Position numbers and translations under genes: made by a program
The notes under the pieces: generated by a model
What the model was told of the DNA's origin: nothing
Database searches by the model: none
The model's input: only the letters and a program-made list of their open reading frames with translations
Shown: positions 1 to 7,522 of the stretch, piece after piece
Numbering within the stretch: position 1 is the first letter of the stretch
Layout of the letters: each line of letters starts with the position of its first letter
Assembly (NCBI GenBank): GCA_946480685.1
Contig: CAMLLI010000134.1
Location: 1-8,406, forward strand
DNA length: 8,406 bases
Direction of reading: 5' to 3'
Source of the DNA: an uncultured Flammeovirgaceae bacterium
Lineage (GTDB): Bacteria > Bacteroidota > Bacteroidia > Cytophagales > Cyclobacteriaceae

Positions 1-44
1 AGTGGATATGATGCGTAGGGAATTAATGTATACAAATAATTATG

Positions 45-84
45 AAAAGAAGAGGTCGCTTTTATATAGGCGACCTCTTCTTTT
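45..84 (-). terminator. Bidirectional intrinsic terminator after susD
   Basis: Bases 45-59 and 70-84 are perfect reverse complements (15 bp), separated by a 10-base AT-rich loop. The stem has a GC-rich core (GAGGTCGC) and an A/T base, so a T run closes the structure on either strand. It begins 17 bp beyond the susD stop codon, where the susCD transcript should end. The symmetry would also stop a transcript arriving from the left, which fits a convergent gene just outside the window, although none can be shown. Confidence 0.85.
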
Positions 85-101
85 ATACAACTATATATAT
101 A

Positions 102-1967
102 CTACCATCCCGGATTCTGCTCCGCTTGTTTTTCTTCTGCGGTTAACGGGCGACCATCTTTTTGAATGGTATCAAGATGTCCTTGTGGTATAGGGCGTAA
201 CAAGTGTTTTTCACTAACGTTCGGTGCTGCTTCGGGGTTGAAGGCTTTCACACGCTCGACTAGTGTTTTCGTGCGTGCAAGATCTACCCAGCGGTGGAAT
301 TCTCCCATGAGTTCGCGGGCGCGTTCATTCAGTACGAAGTGAATGAACAGTTGCTCTTTGGAAGTTACCGATGCCGGGTATAATTCGTTGGCAGCTTCGG
401 GTGTGCCGGATGTAAAATGATTTTCGGTTGCTTCCATGGCTGCCTCCGTGCTGATCGTTTCGCCCCACGTAACATTTTCTGCGAGGTAGTATACATTGTT
501 ACGTGCTTCACCGCCTTTGTAAGCAGCACGCTTGCGCAACGTGTTAATATACTCGAGTGCTTTGGTATACTCGCCTTTACGACCGTATGCTTCGGCTGCA
601 ATCAGGTATGTTTCACCCAGGCGCGCCAATATACCATCGCGTGTACCTTTTTGATCCGATACATTCTGACGGAACGGATCTATATATTTGGACAACGATG
701 GATATACACTCAGATTCCAGTTGGTAACTTGTTTGCCGGTGCCATCATCGAAGTAACGGATCTTGAAAGTCTTTGCGGCCCGTGTTATATACTGTTGATC
801 GAAGCGATCATCAGTTTTCGAGTTCACAATATAAATAGCCGAAGTATCGCCAACGTTGAATTTGTTTTTACCTACCAGGTCGGGGCTGGGAGCATCTGCG
901 GCAATCCATTTCGGTAGTGTAGCTGCATTGTTTGCGATATAGGCAGTTTTGAAACTCTTGTAAAAACGTGAGTCGTTCTTGCGGTCATATATATCCATCG
1001 CATAGTCTGTGGGACGTAAGCGCTGGAATTCGCGACCGTTAGCCACATCGCGAATCATACCCGGTAAATTCTGGTATATAGAAAGGAAATACAGGTGTGT
1101 CTGATTCCCGAAACGACCTAACTGACTTTGTGTATTATCAAACTGCGAAGCGAGAATGATCTCTGCGTTTTGTTCATTCGGTCCATTCACGGCAGTATAC
1201 TTGAAGAGATCGTTATAGTCTGTTGCCAGCTTACGCGTTGAGTTTGAAATTACCTGGTCTGCATAATATATGGCACTGTCCAGGTCGGTTGACTTGCTGA
1301 AGCCTGCGTACAATTCACTGGCACGGGTGAGGTAAGCTTTTGCCAGGAAGTGATGCGCTGCATATTTAGCGATACGTCCGTTCTGTGCACCTGCTGTTGG
1401 TAACAGATCAGCAGAACGTCTCAGGTCTGCAATTACTCTTTTGAAAACATCTTCTGCAGATGAGCGCGAGAACTCGAGCTCCAGCCCCTCCGTTGGTTCA
1501 AGCTTGATCGGTACACCGCCAAACTGAGTAACCAGGTTGAAGTAACTGAAGCCGCGAATGAAGTATACTTCTCCTAAACGCGTATTCATTTTTTCGCCAG
1601 TCAGTACGGAAGGTATATTTACAATACCGCGGTTACACAGGTTGATCTGTCCATACATCGCATTCCAGTGTTGTGCTAATATAGTAGTGTTGGTTGGATC
1701 GAGTGTGGCTACATAGGTGTTCCAGATTACGAAGTCAGTTCCGCCACCATTGGTAAATTCATCCGTACCATAGTTGGTCATGGCGTATGCCCATTCATAG
1801 TTGTGGTGGAAGCGTAGTCCTTCGTATGCACCGTTGACCAATGCATCGAGTCCGTCTTCTGTCTTATAGTAATCCTGTGTCAGGGTTGCTACCATTTCTT
1901 CCTGCAGAAAATCGGAGCAGGAGAGGAAGCACACTGAAAGAGCCAGGGTAAATATTATCTTTTTCAT
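102..1967 (-). CDS. SusD/RagB-family outer-membrane nutrient-binding lipoprotein
   Basis: Encodes 621 residues, the usual size for this family. SusD proteins sit on the cell surface as a lid over the SusC channel and capture oligosaccharides or other ligands for import. The N-terminus is a lipoprotein signal ([11 protein letters not shown]) with a lipobox ending FLSC, so Cys17 is lipidated; the following SDFLQEE is typical of SusD. Residues about 20-230 carry the N-terminal SusD/TPR part, with the hallmark stretch around 132-155 ([20 protein letters not shown]) and a second helix pair at [14 protein letters not shown]. The C-terminal RagB/SusD domain covers roughly 330-621 and ends RPIPQGHL...NPGW. 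An in-frame GTG 45 bp upstream (2012) was rejected because it would bury the signal peptide behind 15 charged residues. The gene starts 51 bp after susC and is cotranscribed with it. The ligand cannot be predicted from sequence alone. Confidence 0.96.
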   Translation of the reverse strand: MKKIIFTLALSVCFLSCSDFLQEEMVATLTQDYYKTEDGLDALVNGAYEGLRFHHNYEWAYAMTNYGTDEFTNGGGTDFVIWNTYVATLDPTNTTILAQHWNAMYGQINLCNRGIVNIPSVLTGEKMNTRLGEVYFIRGFSYFNLVTQFGGVPIKLEPTEGLELEFSRSSAEDVFKRVIADLRRSADLLPTAGAQNGRIAKYAAHHFLAKAYLTRASELYAGFSKSTDLDSAIYYADQVISNSTRKLATDYNDLFKYTAVNGPNEQNAEIILASQFDNTQSQLGRFGNQTHLYFLSIYQNLPGMIRDVANGREFQRLRPTDYAMDIYDRKNDSRFYKSFKTAYIANNAATLPKWIAADAPSPDLVGKNKFNVGDTSAIYIVNSKTDDRFDQQYITRAAKTFKIRYFDDGTGKQVTNWNLSVYPSLSKYIDPFRQNVSDQKGTRDGILARLGETYLIAAEAYGRKGEYTKALEYINTLRKRAAYKGGEARNNVYYLAENVTWGETISTEAAMEATENHFTSGTPEAANELYPASVTSKEQLFIHFVLNERARELMGEFHRWVDLARTKTLVERVKAFNPEAAPNVSEKHLLRPIPQGHLDTIQKDGRPLTAEEKQAEQNPGW

Positions 1968-2018
1968 AGTTCTTAATAATTGTAAGTTATAGATCCGTTC
2001 ATCTTTACTCACTTCCCG

Positions 2019-5000
2019 TCAGAAGGATACATTCAACCCGAATACAAGGCTTCGCGATGATATACCGGAGTTGATGTCCGGATCGATGAACGAAGTTTTG
2101 GAATGCAGGAACGGATTCATTAATTGTCCATAGAGTCTCAGTTCGCTGATGTGTATTTTTTCCAGCATGCTATGCGGGAATACATAGGCGAGTGATATAT
2201 AGCGGACTTTTACAAAGGAACCGTTCTGATAGTTCATCGCGCTATAGTGTACCGGTACACCACCGTTGCTATAGTCAGCGCGCGGATAGGCGTTGGTAGG
2301 ATTCTCCGGAGTCCAGTAATCAACTTTACGGGCGGAGTAACGTCCCTGCATATCTACGGCACCACCTTCGATCATGGCTCCCCAGCGTGCATAGACAAAT
2401 GCACTTAACTCCCAGTTCTTATAGCTGAACGTGTTCGTTATACCTCCGTTCCACTGCGGGTTGTTGGTGCCGAGGATCTGGCGATCGTTATTCTGATCGA
2501 TCTTGTAGTCACCATTCACATCTTCTACCCGTATATCACCGGCTTTGTAAGTAGCACCGTTCTCGTTGAACTTCGTCATCTCTTCTGCATCATCCGTCTG
2601 CCAGATGCCGATCTTCTTATAGTCATAGTATACCTGTAGCGGCTCACCAATAAACCACGCCTTCGCGATGTCATCGAACTTGCCATTATAGAGTTCTATA
2701 ATTTCTCCGCGGTTGCGTGTAAACGTTACGTTGCTTGCCCATTTAAAATTACCCTGATCGATATTGATCGTTGATAAGGATACTTCAATACCTCTGTTCT
2801 GTGTTTTACCAACGTTGAAGTTTATACCTCCGTAACCTGTAACGTATGGCGTGGAGCGCGACATCAGCAGATCGTAGGTATCCGCTATATAATAGTCGAT
2901 GGAACCCGTAACACGATCATTGAACAAACCGAAGTCAACACCGAAGTTCCATTGCTTTGTCTTTTCCCAACCCAGATCAGGGTTCGGTATAGATCCCTGT
3001 TCATCGGCTGCAGCTTTCGGATTGGAAGGTACATATCCGTTAGAGGCGGTACTTCCGAATACATAGGGTACTTGCAATAAACCTCCTGCTGTATTGTACG
3101 GATCAACTGCTGCATTACCAACGGTTCCCATACCAACGCGTGGTTTAAGTTCGCTGATCCAGTCAACACCTTGCAGAAATGATTCTTCATTCATCTTCCA
3201 TGCTAAAGCGAACGAAGGGAAGAAGTCCCATTTGTTACCATTCGCCAATACAGAAGCACCATCCCAACGACCAGACACTGTGAGTAAATATTTATCGCGG
3301 AAGCTATAATTAACACGTCCCATATAGGACATGAGTGTACGCTTTGAATAGCTGGAACCCCAGCCATCCAATGCACCTTTGGTAGTGGATCTTAAATTAT
3401 ACCATAACTGACTGTTATAGGGAAGACTTGTTGCTGTCATGTCTGATCCTTCCTGTCTCCATAGTGAAGAACTCTGCAGCAGCGTTAAGCCGAGTTTATG
3501 ATCACCAAATGTTTTATCATAGAATAGCAAATTCTCCCAGGTCCATGATACTTGTTGATCTTGTCTGTAGCGTGCATAGTTTGTAGATGAAGGTGCTCCG
3601 CCACCGCGCAGAATAGATTCTCTGAACTGGAACTCTCCGTTTTTATAGTTACGCAAATCAGGACCAAAGTTTGTGCGAAAGCGTAAACCTTCCGCCAGCT
3701 TCGCTTCTGCAAAGAAACTTCCCAAAATACGCAAGGTGCTGCGTTCATTGATAACGTATTCATCTTCCCGTATCGGGTTAACGATATTGATATCGCCACC
3801 GGGATAATATATATAGTTACCAGCTGTGTCGTACGGCACTGCGAACGGTAACATACCTTTCGCTGCTTCATAAATGGTGCGTGCTGCACGCGAGCCCGAG
3901 CCGGCATAACCATAGTTTTGTATAGAATACGTTGTTGCCATAGAAGCACCAAACGTCAACCAGTCAACAGCGCGGATCTCTAAATTTACTCTTCCGGTAT
4001 AGCGTTTGTAGTCTTGCCCTTTGCTGGTACCGGATTGGTTGAGATAGCCTCCCGAGAAGAAAGCTTTCACACGATCTGTACCCATGCTTACGTTTACGTT
4101 GTGATCTTGTGTAACACCGGTTTGATTTACATAGTCTGTCCAATCTGTTGTAGGCACTTTGCCGGCATCATATATAGGTACTTCGGTTACACCCCACTTC
4201 GCTTGTTCTTCCGCGGTGGCAGGACGCATGGCTGGAACTAAATTGTCTTTGTCTACCCAGGTATATCCGGCTGCTATAGATTCCCAGGCAAATGCATCTG
4301 CACCGAGTATACGTTTGTCGTCAACGGGATTCGGATAGGGTGTTGAATATTTTGTAGTACCCGTAACGGAGCGATAGGCATTTCTTCTATACTCAGCGTA
4401 CTCACCTGCATTGAACATATCTTGCAGATCGTTGATGCGCTCGAAATATACCGAACCTGCATAGCTCACCTGTGCTTTGCCCGCTTTCCCTTTTTTGGTC
4501 GTTACGAGTATAACCCCGTTGGCAGCACGCGATCCATATATAGCAGAAGCCGAAGCATCTTTCAGGACTTCGATCGATTCAATGTCGGTCGGGTTGATAG
4601 CATCTATACCGCCCGATTGCATCGGTATACCATCCACTACATAGAGCGGATCATTGGTGGCCAGGAGTGAACGTGTTCCGCGGATGCGAATGGTTCCCAG
4701 TTCACCGGGGCGTGCGTTCGAAGTAACATCTATACCGGCTGCGCGACCTTGCAGGGCCTGCAGTGTATTTTGTACAGGCATAGCTACAATCTGATCGGAA
4801 GTCATTTTTACAACGGACCCGGTAACATCACTTTTCTTTACCGTTCCATATCCTACCACGACAACTTCGGCCAGTGATGTAACATCGACTTCCAGTGTTA
4901 CATCAATAACCGATTGAGCACCGATCGGAATCTCGCGTGCTGCATATCCGATGGCACTGACTACAAGCGTGGCATCGGCTGCCGATACTTCGAGTGAGTA

Positions 5001-5231
5001 ATTGCCCTCGCTGTCAGTAACGGTACCGGTACTGGTACCTTTTACAATCACGTTGGCACCGGGAAATCCGAGGCCGTCATCAGCAGAGACGACTTTACCA
5101 CGGATGATCCGTTGCTGGAGTGCATCGTGATTGTTCGTGCTGTGAGCATACAACGGTATGCCTGCCAGCAGGATCATTCCTGCTATACTCCACAGCAGAA
5201 ATTTTGTGCTTCCAGATAGAATTTGATGCAT
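2019..5231 (-). CDS. SusC/RagA-family TonB-linked outer-membrane transporter
   Basis: Encodes 1070 residues, a full-length SusC. It forms a 22-strand outer-membrane barrel that imports the ligand bound by SusD, driven by TonB-ExbBD. Residues 1-29 are a signal peptide, probably cut after LYA. Residues about 43-115 form the carboxypeptidase-regulatory-like beta domain (GKVVSADDGLGFPGANVIVKG, then GNYSLEVS and IGYAAREI). The SusC signature EVVVVGYGTVKKSDVTGSV is at 122-140. The plug spans about 150-250, with GRAAGIDV, IRIRGTRS, PLYVVDGIP, IEVLKDASASAIYGSRAANGV and ILVTTKKG. The barrel ends in an aromatic terminal strand (SLVFGLNVSF), the expected outer-membrane insertion signal. There is no N-terminal STN domain, so it should not signal directly to a FecR/ECF sigma pair. 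It is the first gene of the operon; the ATG at 5231 is the only start consistent with the signal peptide. Confidence 0.97.
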   Translation of the reverse strand: MHQILSGSTKFLLWSIAGMILLAGIPLYAHSTNNHDALQQRIIRGKVVSADDGLGFPGANVIVKGTSTGTVTDSEGNYSLEVSAADATLVVSAIGYAAREIPIGAQSVIDVTLEVDVTSLAEVVVVGYGTVKKSDVTGSVVKMTSDQIVAMPVQNTLQALQGRAAGIDVTSNARPGELGTIRIRGTRSLLATNDPLYVVDGIPMQSGGIDAINPTDIESIEVLKDASASAIYGSRAANGVILVTTKKGKAGKAQVSYAGSVYFERINDLQDMFNAGEYAEYRRNAYRSVTGTTKYSTPYPNPVDDKRILGADAFAWESIAAGYTWVDKDNLVPAMRPATAEEQAKWGVTEVPIYDAGKVPTTDWTDYVNQTGVTQDHNVNVSMGTDRVKAFFSGGYLNQSGTSKGQDYKRYTGRVNLEIRAVDWLTFGASMATTYSIQNYGYAGSGSRAARTIYEAAKGMLPFAVPYDTAGNYIYYPGGDINIVNPIREDEYVINERSTLRILGSFFAEAKLAEGLRFRTNFGPDLRNYKNGEFQFRESILRGGGAPSSTNYARYRQDQQVSWTWENLLFYDKTFGDHKLGLTLLQSSSLWRQEGSDMTATSLPYNSQLWYNLRSTTKGALDGWGSSYSKRTLMSYMGRVNYSFRDKYLLTVSGRWDGASVLANGNKWDFFPSFALAWKMNEESFLQGVDWISELKPRVGMGTVGNAAVDPYNTAGGLLQVPYVFGSTASNGYVPSNPKAAADEQGSIPNPDLGWEKTKQWNFGVDFGLFNDRVTGSIDYYIADTYDLLMSRSTPYVTGYGGINFNVGKTQNRGIEVSLSTINIDQGNFKWASNVTFTRNRGEIIELYNGKFDDIAKAWFIGEPLQVYYDYKKIGIWQTDDAEEMTKFNENGATYKAGDIRVEDVNGDYKIDQNNDRQILGTNNPQWNGGITNTFSYKNWELSAFVYARWGAMIEGGAVDMQGRYSARKVDYWTPENPTNAYPRADYSNGGVPVHYSAMNYQNGSFVKVRYISLAYVFPHSMLEKIHISELRLYGQLMNPFLHSKTSFIDPDINSGISSRSLVFGLNVSF

Positions 5232-5273
5232 AGTTAAAATTGTTTTTCGATGGTTAGCGATTTAGGTCATGTA

Positions 5274-5291
5274 TGCGCAATCGATTGCGCA
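5274..5291. promoter_or_regulatory. LacI-family-type operator palindrome upstream of susC
   Basis: TGCGCAATCGATTGCGCA is an 18-bp perfect palindrome centred on CG, 43-60 bp upstream of the susC start. Its core AATCGATT fits AANCGNTT, the central pattern of operators bound by LacI/GalR-family repressors (for example the GalR, PurR and CcpA sites). It lies directly against a possible -7 element for susC, so a bound repressor would cover the likely transcription start. No LacI-family gene is in the window, so the regulator is unidentified. The palindrome is seen directly; the family assignment is inferred from its form. Confidence 0.6.
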
Positions 5292-5292
5292 A

Positions 5293-5300
5293 TAAACATA
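5293..5300 (-). promoter_or_regulatory. Possible -7 element of the susCD promoter
   Basis: On the minus strand this reads TATGTTTA, one mismatch from the Bacteroidetes -7 consensus TAnnTTTG. It is next to the operator-like palindrome and would give a leader of about 55 nt before the susC ATG. I find no good -33 TTTG at the usual 19-21 base spacing; the nearest TTG is only 13 bases away, so this remains a weak call. Confidence 0.3.
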
Positions 5301-5398
5301 AAATTATCCCGCTCAATACGCCTCACTGTCCTGCACTATACCGTTTGAAATTGGCGGGATCGCACTTTTAGTAGAAACGGAGGGTACCTGTACTGTGC

Positions 5399-5455
5399 TG
5401 TGCCGGAAGGTTTTCAGCGCGAAATGCGCGCTTCATTTGCCGGGCACGCTTTTTT
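5399..5455 (+). terminator. GC-rich nested stem structure with a T run (possible terminator or attenuator)
   Basis: An outer stem pairs GTGCCGG (5400-5406) with CCGGGCAC (5440-5447) with one bulged G. Inside it AGCGCG (5416-5421) pairs with CGCGCT (5427-5432). Two bases after the outer stem come six T (5450-5455). That order, a stem followed by T residues, resembles an intrinsic terminator for plus-strand RNA. It ends about 21 bp before the small gene at 5477, so it could act as an attenuator, stop a divergent transcript, or be only promoter DNA. The inner repeat could alternatively be a protein-binding site. Confidence 0.35.
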
Positions 5456-5476
5456 GATTACCATAGAGAAAAGCGT

Positions 5477-5749
5477 ATGCAGAATATATTGTATAACCTC
5501 AACAGTGTTGAAGAGTCCTATGGGGAAAGTACACTCACTGGAGTCGTTCAGATACACGAGCGCATCGCAGATATAGCGATGTATATAGATTTGAATTCAG
5601 GTTACCTGAATGACTATGAAAAAGAGGAAACGAAAGATCGGGTGAACAAACTCATCGATCTGAATCGTAAAATTCGTGCGGAGCTGGAGAAGCAGGAGGA
5701 AGATTTGATGACGGCTGCTTCGAAGTTGATGCCGTTGGTGAAGAGTTAA
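5477..5749 (+). CDS. Small hypothetical cytoplasmic protein (90 aa)
   Basis: I do not recognise this protein. It has 90 residues, with no signal peptide, membrane segment or cysteine. The first half is mixed (MQNILYNLNSVEESYGEST, then VVQIHERIADIAMYIDLNSG). Residues about 47-80 are strongly charged and heptad-like (YEKEETKDRVNKLIDLNRK, then RAELEKQEEDL), suggesting a helical hairpin or short coiled coil, and the tail is SKLMPLVKS. The ATG at 5477 is the first in frame. Codon use supports a real gene: all three isoleucines that follow a T-ending codon use ATA, as in susD and the glycosyltransferase. A TTTG at 5436-5439 and TACCATAG at 5459-5466, 19 bases apart, could be a weak promoter giving a very short leader. 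It is divergent from susC and convergent with the Calx-beta gene, so it is probably its own transcription unit. Nothing links it functionally to the transporter. Confidence 0.75.
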   Translation: MQNILYNLNSVEESYGESTLTGVVQIHERIADIAMYIDLNSGYLNDYEKEETKDRVNKLIDLNRKIRAELEKQEEDLMTAASKLMPLVKS

Positions 5750-5761
5750 CTGTTAATACAA

Positions 5762-5854
5762 AATCCAATTTCACGAAGGAGACACGAGGTTCACAAAGTA
5801 TATAATTACTTCGTGGGCCTCTGTGTCTCCTTTGCATTCTCCGTGCAATGGATT
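5762..5854. repeat. Long imperfect inverted repeat between convergent genes (likely bidirectional terminator)
   Basis: The main stem pairs 5776-5798 with 5809-5832 around a 10-base AT loop. It includes ten consecutive pairs (AAGGAGACAC with GTGTCTCCTT), then GAGG with CCTC past one bulged T, then further pairs with two wobbles and one mismatch. Outside this, AATCCA (5762-5767) pairs with TGGATT (5849-5854). The right arm also holds a small hairpin, TTGCA (5832-5836) with TGCAA (5844-5848). The element fills nearly all of the gap between the stop codons of the small gene and the Calx-beta gene, so it probably ends transcription from both sides. The wording (tcacgaagga...cacgagg...cacaaag) recalls intergenic repeats I associate with several bacterial genomes, so it may belong to a dispersed family. 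Confidence 0.7.
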
Positions 5855-5856
5855 AT

Positions 5857-6699
5857 TTACTTCCACTGCAAGGCAGGGAAGATATAGGGCTTCGCCACCC
5901 GTCCGTAACTTGTGCCGGATTTGGACAGCGGCCCGTAAAATACAGCATACCCGGCATCGTCCGATGAGAATGAACCGGTAGCCGAGTCGTTGCTATAGAC
6001 TGCACCGTTAATATTTATTTTATAGTCAACACTGCTGCTGCCTTTATTATAAGCTACTACAATATAATAGTCACCATCGGGAGCAGCGGAAGATAACATC
6101 AGCGATTCAAATCCTGATTCATTTTCTGATCCGTCATAGATATCGAAATCAGTAATCGTCTCGTCATTGATCTCTACGTTGTTGGCTATATATAGGTTCA
6201 GGTCTTCGTCATCAATATCATCAGCACCACCGGAGCCCCATGTGAGATCGATCTGCACATCATTGTTGGTCGGTGCTGTATCGTTGTCGTTTATGGTGAG
6301 GGTAAATATATTCCGGGTTGTATCGGAGCTGAGTTCTATACCATTTCCAGCCGCGGTAAGCGTTACAAGTACCGATTCGGTTGATTCAATGATGGCTTCA
6401 TCCAGTACCTGTATACTAATGGTTGCGGTGCTTGCGCCAGCTGCAATGGTTACGGGGGAACTTGTTAAAAGTTTATAGTCGCCATTCAGTGATGCTGTGC
6501 CTGAGAGTTCGAAGTATAGCTGCGTAGATGAACTCACGGTTTTTCCCAATGAAATAGAAACCTTCTGTGTGCCGGCATTCTCTTCTACGGTTTGCTCTGT
6601 TGCATCCAGTGTAACAGTGGCGGAGCTGTCATCATCATCGCTGCCACAGGCCTGTAACAGAAGTATCATTATCCCTGCGATATACTTTGCTATTTTCAT
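5857..6699 (-). CDS. Calx-beta domain surface lipoprotein
   Basis: Encodes 280 residues. Residues 1-18 are a lipoprotein signal ending LLQAC (Cys18 lipidated). The next residues, GSDDDDSS, match the acidic lipoprotein export signal described in Bacteroidetes (SDDDD form), which directs lipoproteins to the outer face of the outer membrane. Residues about 28-140 form a Calx-beta domain: VTLDATEQTVEENAG, the strand GDYKLLTSSPVTIAAGAS, then DEAIIESTESVLVTL and the closing TINDND, with acidic loops of the kind that bind calcium. Residues about 146-236 form a second beta-rich region (DLTWGSGGADDIDDEDLNLY, then PDGDYYIVVAYN and VDYKININGAVY) reminiscent of PPC/DUF2135-like sandwiches. There are no catalytic motifs and no type IX secretion tail. 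It is likely a surface binding or adhesion protein, but its ligand is unknown. It probably forms its own unit: 224 bp separate it from ruvC upstream. Confidence 0.85.
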   Translation of the reverse strand: MKIAKYIAGIMILLLQACGSDDDDSSATVTLDATEQTVEENAGTQKVSISLGKTVSSSTQLYFELSGTASLNGDYKLLTSSPVTIAAGASTATISIQVLDEAIIESTESVLVTLTAAGNGIELSSDTTRNIFTLTINDNDTAPTNNDVQIDLTWGSGGADDIDDEDLNLYIANNVEINDETITDFDIYDGSENESGFESLMLSSAAPDGDYYIVVAYNKGSSSVDYKININGAVYSNDSATGSFSSDDAGYAVFYGPLSKSGTSYGRVAKPYIFPALQWK

Positions 6700-6923
6700 G
6701 TTGTCTTATTTTGATAGCAAAGGTGAACGAATGATCTTTCATCCATTCATAAAAATATACCAGCCCGTGTATTTTATAGGCTACATGAAATTTTAATGCT
6801 ATATCTTAACGCGGAAAGTTCAAGGCACCGCTATAGCTTACACACCACTCGTGTTGCTACGATATACTATACTTTGATGACTATCGCTGCGTTTACGGCG
6901 ATCAGCGTGTATACCTTAAGATG
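6700..6923. other. Gap between ruvC and the Calx-beta gene
   Basis: This 224-bp AT-rich gap has no convincing gene. On the minus strand CACCTTTG (6718-6725) is one mismatch from the -7 consensus TAnnTTTG and lies 19 bp upstream of the Calx-beta start, but no -33 element is seen at the right distance. Beyond the ruvC stop I see only a 5-bp stem (ATCGC with GCGAT on the minus strand) with no T run, so no clear terminator. Confidence 0.3.
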
Positions 6924-7484
6924 TCAACGCAGTCGTTCGGGATTATCTTTCAGAAAAGATTCCCACGATTTTGATTTTGACGCTACATTTCCTTTCTGAA
7001 AATGATGGCATACGGCAACGGCCAGGGCATCGGTGGCATCCAGCAGCTTGGGTAATTCTTTAATAGTGAACAACGTCATCAACATGCGCGCAACCTGTTC
7101 CTTGGATGCATTACCATTGCCGGTGACAGACTGCTTTACTTTTTTAGGTGCATATTCAACAATGGGTATATCACGCGAAAGCGCTGCCGACATAGCAACT
7201 CCCTGGGCGCGGCCGAGCTTCAGCATGGACTGAACGTTTTTGCCAAAGAAAGGAGCTTCCAGGGCAACCTCATCAGGCGCGTACTCATCAATGAGGCTCA
7301 GCACGCGATCGAAGATTTTCTTCAGCTTTAACTCATGCCCCTCGTACTTGCTCAGGTGAATAACGCCATATTGAAGCAGCGTAAGTTTGGTACCGCGCAC
7401 TTCAATCAATCCGTATCCCATAATATTGGTACCCGGATCGAGCCCGAGGATAACTTTTCCCTTTACAATTTTTCCCACGGGCAC
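6924..7484 (-). CDS. ruvC: Crossover junction endodeoxyribonuclease RuvC
   Basis: RuvC is the dimeric resolvase that cuts Holliday junctions after RuvAB branch migration in recombinational repair. From the GTG at 7484 the product has 186 residues, the usual length. The RNase H-like catalytic acids are all present: Asp16 in [14 protein letters not shown], Glu76 in [10 protein letters not shown], and Asp149 and Asp152 in [13 protein letters not shown]. These correspond to D7, E66, D138 and D141 of E. coli RuvC. The conserved [18 protein letters not shown] stretch follows YAP at 111-113. An open frame continues upstream to 7634 with ATG codons at 7634 and 7589, but that extension (rich in R, H, K and Q) does not look like RuvC and is antisense to the glycosyltransferase's first membrane helix. 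I prefer GTG 7484, with GTG 7478 as the alternative. The enzyme appears complete and active. Confidence 0.95.
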   Translation of the reverse strand: MPVGKIVKGKVILGLDPGTNIMGYGLIEVRGTKLTLLQYGVIHLSKYEGHELKLKKIFDRVLSLIDEYAPDEVALEAPFFGKNVQSMLKLGRAQGVAMSAALSRDIPIVEYAPKKVKQSVTGNGNASKEQVARMLMTLFTIKELPKLLDATDALAVAVCHHFQKGNVASKSKSWESFLKDNPERLR

Positions 7485-7522
7485 AAGATAGGTAGCATCG
7501 GGAAATTTTTGAAATTGCAGCC

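Noticed and set aside
1..18. Possible last codons of a gene entering from the left (SGYDA then a stop in frame 1).
   Set aside because: Five codons cannot be told from chance, although a convergent gene would fit the bidirectional terminator.
417..917. A 166-codon plus-strand open frame, and many shorter ones, inside susD and susC.
   Set aside because: They lie opposite clearly conserved SusC/SusD sequence, and their translations are rich in Cys, Ile and Phe without any family pattern.
1968..2012. A longer susD start at 2012 giving a 636-residue product.
   Set aside because: The codon there is GTG and the extra 15 residues are charged and would mask the lipoprotein signal peptide that begins at the ATG at 1967.
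6729..6748. Short inverted repeat GAATG...CATTC upstream of the Calx-beta gene.
   Set aside because: Only 5 bp of pairing with a 10-base spacer in AT-rich DNA; easily due to chance.
6497..6999. Plus-strand open frames across the Calx-beta start, the gap and the ruvC end.
   Set aside because: They overlap well-supported minus-strand genes and have no recognisable protein character.
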